From positions 4,200 through 13,841 of the forward strand of contig PBQQ01000052.1 of assembly GCA_002725095.1 (NCBI GenBank): a DNA stretch of 9,642 nucleotides, given 5' to 3'. Shown here piece after piece: positions 6,361 to 9,642 of the stretch (within the stretch, counting starts at the first letter, position 1; every line of letters begins with the position of its first letter). The notes under the pieces are model-generated. The model worked only from the letters and a program-made list of their open reading frames with translations, did no database searches and had not been told where the DNA came from. The DNA comes from Gammaproteobacteria bacterium. Lineage in GTDB: Bacteria > Pseudomonadota > Gammaproteobacteria > Pseudomonadales > Azotimanducaceae. The translations under genes and the position numbers were made by a program.

Positions 6361-7239
6361 TCAGTACGTTCTGTGCACGGCGCGCGTAGCTAATTCGATC
6401 ATAGTAGGTGTGGCGAGCCCGTTATCATGTAGAAGACCAATTGCTTTATTAAGTAGGTTGGCCGCCTCTGTTTTCGAAGCCTCGAGCCCCATCAGTTTAG
6501 GAAATGTGTTCTTTGCTTGTGCCTCATCAGACCCAGCGGGTTTGCCGAGTACGTCAGTGGATTGGGTGACGTCCAAAACGTCGTCCATAATCTGAAACGC
6601 CAAGCCAATTAAATCGCCTACTTCAGACAAGGCGCCATAGCGCGATTTGTCGGGATGGGCTCCAGCACTGTAGGCGCCGATTTGCATGGAGGCGCGAATT
6701 AATGCCCCCGTTTTTGCTGCATGTAAGGCCTTTAATTCCTCCAAGTGCAGATCGCGGCCTTCAGCCTCAATATCCAGACATTGTCCGCCGGACATGCCCG
6801 CCCAGCCGGCGGCGTCAGAAAGCAGTTGGATGATACTCAGCTTGCTGTGAGCGTCGAGCGCATCGTTGTCTACTACGGCCTGAAACGCCAGCGAATGTAA
6901 GCTGTCGCCGGCAAGAATCGCGTTAGCTTCGCCGTAAGCGATGTGTGTTGCCGGCTTACCGTGGCGTATGTCGTCATCGTCCATGGCTGGCAGGTCGTCA
7001 TGAATCAGCGAATAAGAATGTATGAATTCCAGTGCGCAGCCGCTTGTCAGTGCTGGCTCCACGTCGCCACCAAACGCCTCGCAACTGGCGCAGGCAAAAA
7101 GCGGACGCATTCGTTTACCGCCGCCTAAAACGGCGTGGCGCATCGCGTCTAGCATAGGTTGTGCGATCGCTGAATGCGCGGGCAACAAAGTTGCGAGTTT
7201 ATCTTCGATGCGCTCGCGTAGAGCGTCGAGGCTATACAT
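6361..7239 (-). CDS. ispA: Farnesyl diphosphate synthase, (2E,6E)
   Basis: IspA condenses dimethylallyl and isopentenyl diphosphates in two steps to C15 farnesyl diphosphate, precursor of undecaprenyl phosphate, quinone side chains and longer prenyls. The 292-residue protein (E. coli 299) has GGGKRMRP at 39-46, the first Asp-rich motif DDLPAMDDDD at 81-90 and the second DDVLD at 219-223, both intact. The residues just before the first motif (HSYSLIH) match E. coli IspA, which fits a C15 product rather than a longer chain. The ATG at 7237-7239 is preferred; it overlaps the xseB stop by 8 bases, and a longer reading frame would run deeper into xseB and add unrelated residues. In many gammaproteobacteria dxs follows ispA, but here pgpA on the other strand occupies that place. 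Confidence 0.96.
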   Translation of the reverse strand: MYSLDALRERIEDKLATLLPAHSAIAQPMLDAMRHAVLGGGKRMRPLFACASCEAFGGDVEPALTSGCALEFIHSYSLIHDDLPAMDDDDIRHGKPATHIAYGEANAILAGDSLHSLAFQAVVDNDALDAHSKLSIIQLLSDAAGWAGMSGGQCLDIEAEGRDLHLEELKALHAAKTGALIRASMQIGAYSAGAHPDKSRYGALSEVGDLIGLAFQIMDDVLDVTQSTDVLGKPAGSDEAQAKNTFPKLMGLEASKTEAANLLNKAIGLLHDNGLATPTMIELATRAVHRTY

Positions 7240-7480
7240 TTTCTGGGTCGGCAATTTCCAGCGCTTCCAATTCACCGTCACTGTTGAGTTGTTGTACTTT
7301 TAACTCGGCGTTTTTAAGTTCGTTTTGACACAGTCGGGTCAGCACCACGCCGCGCTCAAATGCTTTCAATGACTCATCTAAGGTGAGTTCGCCGTCTTCC
7401 ATTTTTTCAACCAGCTGCTCAAGTTCGGTCATTGCTGACTCGAAAGTAAGGGGTTGGTCAGATGTTTTGTTTTTGCTCAT
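7232..7480 (-). CDS. xseB: Exodeoxyribonuclease VII small subunit
   Basis: XseB is the small subunit of exonuclease VII, which degrades single-stranded DNA from both ends into oligonucleotides; several small subunits bind each XseA. The 82-residue protein (E. coli 80) shows the typical two-helix pattern: FESAMTELEQLVEKMEDGELTLDESLKAFERGV at about 13-45 carries the conserved ELE, GELxLDESL and FERG elements, followed by a second helix rich in Gln, Leu and Lys. The ATG at 7478-7480 has no clear ribosome-binding site. It follows the carboxylesterase stop by 53 bases and overlaps ispA by 8, the standard xseB-ispA pairing. xseA is not in the window. Confidence 0.95.
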   Translation of the reverse strand: MSKNKTSDQPLTFESAMTELEQLVEKMEDGELTLDESLKAFERGVVLTRLCQNELKNAELKVQQLNSDGELEALEIADPENV

Positions 7481-7533
7481 AACGTTAGAGTTTTTGTGCG
7501 CGAAGGCAGTATGTTAACGACTGTGCTTGCCGA

Positions 7534-9177
7534 TTACTGCGGGTTAGCAGCAAAACGCCGTTGCATCAGATCTAATTTTTGTCGACGGGCACCAGGGATC
7601 GCTTCAATAGAGGCATCAAGGCGCTGGGTTTGATGCTGATCGGCGGTGTAGCTCGGCCAGTGTGGTAGGTCGGCTCTGTTGGGGTTGCCGGTCTTGGCGA
7701 ATTGAGTCCAATAACCGCTCATAGCTTGCGCCATCGCTCGATCCCCGTCGCTCCATTCGATAGCGAATAGGTCGAGGTTATTAAAGACGTAGACCAGATC
7801 TCCCGAATGATAAGCGCCGACGCTGCGGGGGCCTTCTGGCAGATCAAGGTTTGGTTCACTGGCCAAATAAATTTGAAAAGCGGGTGGTACGTGTTCCATA
7901 AAATAGAGGTGAGTTTTAACGCCAGCGCGGTGCATATGACCTGCCCAGTCGCGCATGCCATAGGCCATAAATAGATCGGTGCTGATTTCTCGTTGGGCGA
8001 AACCCGGAGAAACCCGCAATTCCTGAGCGTAGGCGTTGGCCACTTCTGCGCTTAGCGAACCGAATGTTTTGGCCAAATAGGCGTCCAAGTCCGCCCTGCT
8101 TAGATCCTTGTTCAGCGGGAACAGCAGGTGGCCTTCGTTCGCCGCTGAGCCGAGTAATACAGGTACTTTTGCTTGGCGTCCGGTATTGAAGATGTCTGTA
8201 GCGGGTTCGGGTAATACCCATCCGTCGACGACGATTCTGGATTGGGCCGCCCAACCGCTCGCATCCACGGCCTCTAGCAGGCTTTGATTGTCGATGTTGC
8301 GCAATGTATCCGCGGTGATCGATTCTTTACTTGAGATGCCGTTTATTTTGACCGCAGCCTCAGCTAGAGCCCGACCGCGCGTTTGGCCGTCGGTGTCTAC
8401 GCCCGGCGGATACAAGCAGGCCGCGGATTGACCAATGGCTTTGTGAAATAAGCCCTCGCTGAGCGGTGAAGCCATCAATGCGCAGACACTGCTGGAGCCA
8501 GCGGACTGACCAAAAATAGTGACGTTATCAGCATCGCCGCCGAATGCGCCGATGTTATCGCGCACCCAATTCAGCGCAGCAATTTTGTCCATCAAGCCGT
8601 AGTTACCAGAACTGTTGTGGCTAGACTCGGCGCTTAAAGCAGGGTGGGCTAGAAAGCCCCACGGGCCTAAGCGATAGTTGATGGTCACCAAGACGACGCC
8701 TTGCTCTGCGAGGCGCGTGCCGTCGAACAAATCTACATGACCATAGCCGCCGGTATGTGCGCCACCGTGAAACCAAACCATAACGGGCAGAGGTTCGTGG
8801 TGCTCGGCCTGGCTCCAAATGTTGAGATACAGACAATCCTCGCTGCGAGGGAATTCGCCGCGACTCCAGACAAACGCGTTGCGGCTGTATTGTTGCCAGC
8901 ACGCTGGGGAAAATGTATTTGCCTTGCGAATGCCTTGCCAGCGGGTCGGCGCTTGAGGCGGTTTAAAGCGCAGGTCGCCGACTGGCGGACGTGCATAGGG
9001 TACGCCTTTAAACACGCGAACATGTTGAGCTGTGTCTGCCCAATCGCCTTGCAGTTGACCAAACAGGGTATTTGCAATTGGCGGTGTTGGTCTTGCCATA
9101 GCCGCGGAATCCTCAGAGTTTGGTTTGGTGCAGCCGCTCAGTAACAGTGCAATGGCCAGAGCCAGCCACGCCGGCAT
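7534..9177 (-). CDS. Type-B carboxylesterase, predicted lipoprotein
   Basis: An alpha/beta-hydrolase of the carboxylesterase/cholinesterase family (547 residues, usual size) that hydrolyses carboxylic esters; the substrate cannot be told from sequence. A short hydrophobic leader ends in a lipobox LSGC (Cys16); the next residue is Thr, not Asp, so outer-membrane sorting is likely. The leader has no Lys or Arg before its hydrophobic core, which is unusual. Motifs: VPYARPPVGDLRF 59-71, EDCLYLNIW 113-121, oxyanion loop HGGAHTGG 137-144, nucleophile elbow GQSAGS with Ser225 (family usually GESAG), acid Glu348 in ANEGH, and base His457 in AYHSGDLVYVF. Cys93 and Cys115 are placed to form the family's N-terminal disulphide, consistent with export. 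The ATG at 9177 is the only nearby start, as a stop lies four codons upstream in frame. It begins one base after the acyl-CoA synthetase stop, suggesting co-expression. Confidence 0.92.
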   Translation of the reverse strand: MPAWLALAIALLLSGCTKPNSEDSAAMARPTPPIANTLFGQLQGDWADTAQHVRVFKGVPYARPPVGDLRFKPPQAPTRWQGIRKANTFSPACWQQYSRNAFVWSRGEFPRSEDCLYLNIWSQAEHHEPLPVMVWFHGGAHTGGYGHVDLFDGTRLAEQGVVLVTINYRLGPWGFLAHPALSAESSHNSSGNYGLMDKIAALNWVRDNIGAFGGDADNVTIFGQSAGSSSVCALMASPLSEGLFHKAIGQSAACLYPPGVDTDGQTRGRALAEAAVKINGISSKESITADTLRNIDNQSLLEAVDASGWAAQSRIVVDGWVLPEPATDIFNTGRQAKVPVLLGSAANEGHLLFPLNKDLSRADLDAYLAKTFGSLSAEVANAYAQELRVSPGFAQREISTDLFMAYGMRDWAGHMHRAGVKTHLYFMEHVPPAFQIYLASEPNLDLPEGPRSVGAYHSGDLVYVFNNLDLFAIEWSDGDRAMAQAMSGYWTQFAKTGNPNRADLPHWPSYTADQHQTQRLDASIEAIPGARRQKLDLMQRRFAANPQ

Positions 9178-9178
9178 C

Positions 9179-9642
9179 CTAACTGTTCATCCGTATGGTG
9201 GCCTGTTCGCGCAATTCTCGTTTGAGAATTTTGCCCGAAGCTGTGCGCGGCAGCGGTTCCTGCTGTTGCCAAACGTAGGTTGGAATTTTGAATTTAGCGA
9301 GTCGCTCGGTGAGAAACTCGCGCAGTTCTTCTTCGCTTAGCGGTTGTTCGGTATACAAGGTTGTGCCGACTTCTTCGCCGAGGCGCTCGTCTGGCACCGC
9401 GTAAACAGAAGCTTCGTGCACATCGGGATGCTCGAGCAGCGCCGCTTCTACCTCGCCGCAGCCGATGTTTTCGCCACCGCGAATAACAAGGTCTTTGATC
9501 CGGTCGACGATGAATAAAAAGCCCTCTTCATCCAAATAGGCGACGTCGCCGGTACGCATCCAGTCGCCGTCGACGAAGGTTTCGGCATTGGCGTCTGGCC
9601 GATTCCAATAGCCGCGGAAGATACTGGTGCCGCGCACGAGCA
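9179..9642 (-). CDS. Acyl-CoA synthetase / AMP-binding enzyme, C-terminal part, N-terminus cut by window edge
   Basis: Adenylate-forming enzymes of this family activate a carboxylic acid with ATP and then transfer it to CoA. About 153 C-terminal residues are visible; the rest, including the substrate pocket and the first ATP motif, lies beyond the right edge. Visible motifs are FRGYW with NRPDANAETF, GDWMRTGDVAYLDEEGF (the conserved RTGD), the hinge VDRIKDLVIRGGENI, the CGEVEAALLEHP segment, and PRTASGKILKREL, whose SGK lysine is the catalytic A10 residue, 16 residues from the end. The GGENI-containing hinge resembles medium- and long-chain acyl-CoA or related aryl-CoA ligases, but chain length cannot be assigned. 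The reading frame is open to the last base. It is the first visible gene of the minus-strand run and is followed after one base by the carboxylesterase. Confidence 0.9.
   Translation of the reverse strand, partial: LVRGTSIFRGYWNRPDANAETFVDGDWMRTGDVAYLDEEGFLFIVDRIKDLVIRGGENIGCGEVEAALLEHPDVHEASVYAVPDERLGEEVGTTLYTEQPLSEEELREFLTERLAKFKIPTYVWQQQEPLPRTASGKILKRELREQATIRMNS

Noticed and set aside
6785..6812. Inverted repeat CCGCCGG / CCGGCGG with a 14-base loop
   Set aside because: It lies inside conserved ispA codons (GWAGMSGGQ) with no T-run and is likely due to GC-rich codon choice.
8701..9144. Plus-strand open frame of 147 codons opposite the carboxylesterase
   Set aside because: It mirrors the conserved esterase N-terminal half and has no recognisable protein features.

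Overview
The window looks like chromosomal housekeeping DNA from a gammaproteobacterium. Base composition appears moderately GC-rich by eye. The gene order glyA-nrdR-ribD-nusB-thiL-pgpA, with xseB-ispA alongside, is a gammaproteobacterial arrangement, and the EttA, GlyA, NrdR, NusB and IspA proteins resemble those of Escherichia and Pseudomonas. I cannot name the genus. I saw no mobile element, CRISPR array, rRNA, tRNA or phage gene.

Layout. From the left edge to 1482, on the minus strand, lies most of ettA (C-terminus cut by the edge). A 204-base divergent intergenic region (1483-1686) separates it from a tightly packed plus-strand run: glyA (serine hydroxymethyltransferase), nrdR (ribonucleotide reductase repressor), ribD (riboflavin deaminase-reductase), nusB (antitermination factor), thiL (thiamine monophosphate kinase) and pgpA (phosphatidylglycerophosphatase A). 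The spacings are 10, 1 and 9 bases, then overlaps of 20 and 26 bases, so this is probably one operon. It converges, with a 35-base gap, on a minus-strand run read from the right edge: the C-terminal part of an acyl-CoA synthetase, a lipoprotein type-B carboxylesterase starting one base after it, xseB (exonuclease VII small subunit) and ispA (farnesyl diphosphate synthase, overlapping xseB by 8 bases).

How the genes work together. The plus-strand run combines one-carbon, nucleotide, flavin and thiamine cofactor, lipid and RNA functions, as in relatives. The notable point is what is absent. In Pseudomonas and E. coli the same neighbourhood carries ribE (and often ribBA and ribH) between ribD and nusB, and dxs (sometimes ribA) next to ispA/pgpA. 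Here ribD runs almost directly into nusB, and pgpA meets ispA with only 35 bases between. A perfect 8-bp stem with a GCGA loop sits at the 3' end of ribD, 29 bases before the nusB start, at the junction where the riboflavin genes would be expected. The esterase/acyl-CoA synthetase pair looks like a small catabolic unit: ester cleavage outside the cytoplasm, then CoA activation of the released acid. I did not find a convincing wholly new system; the best leads are the contracted rib locus with its hairpin, the esterase pair, and substitutions at conserved positions in ThiL and RibD.
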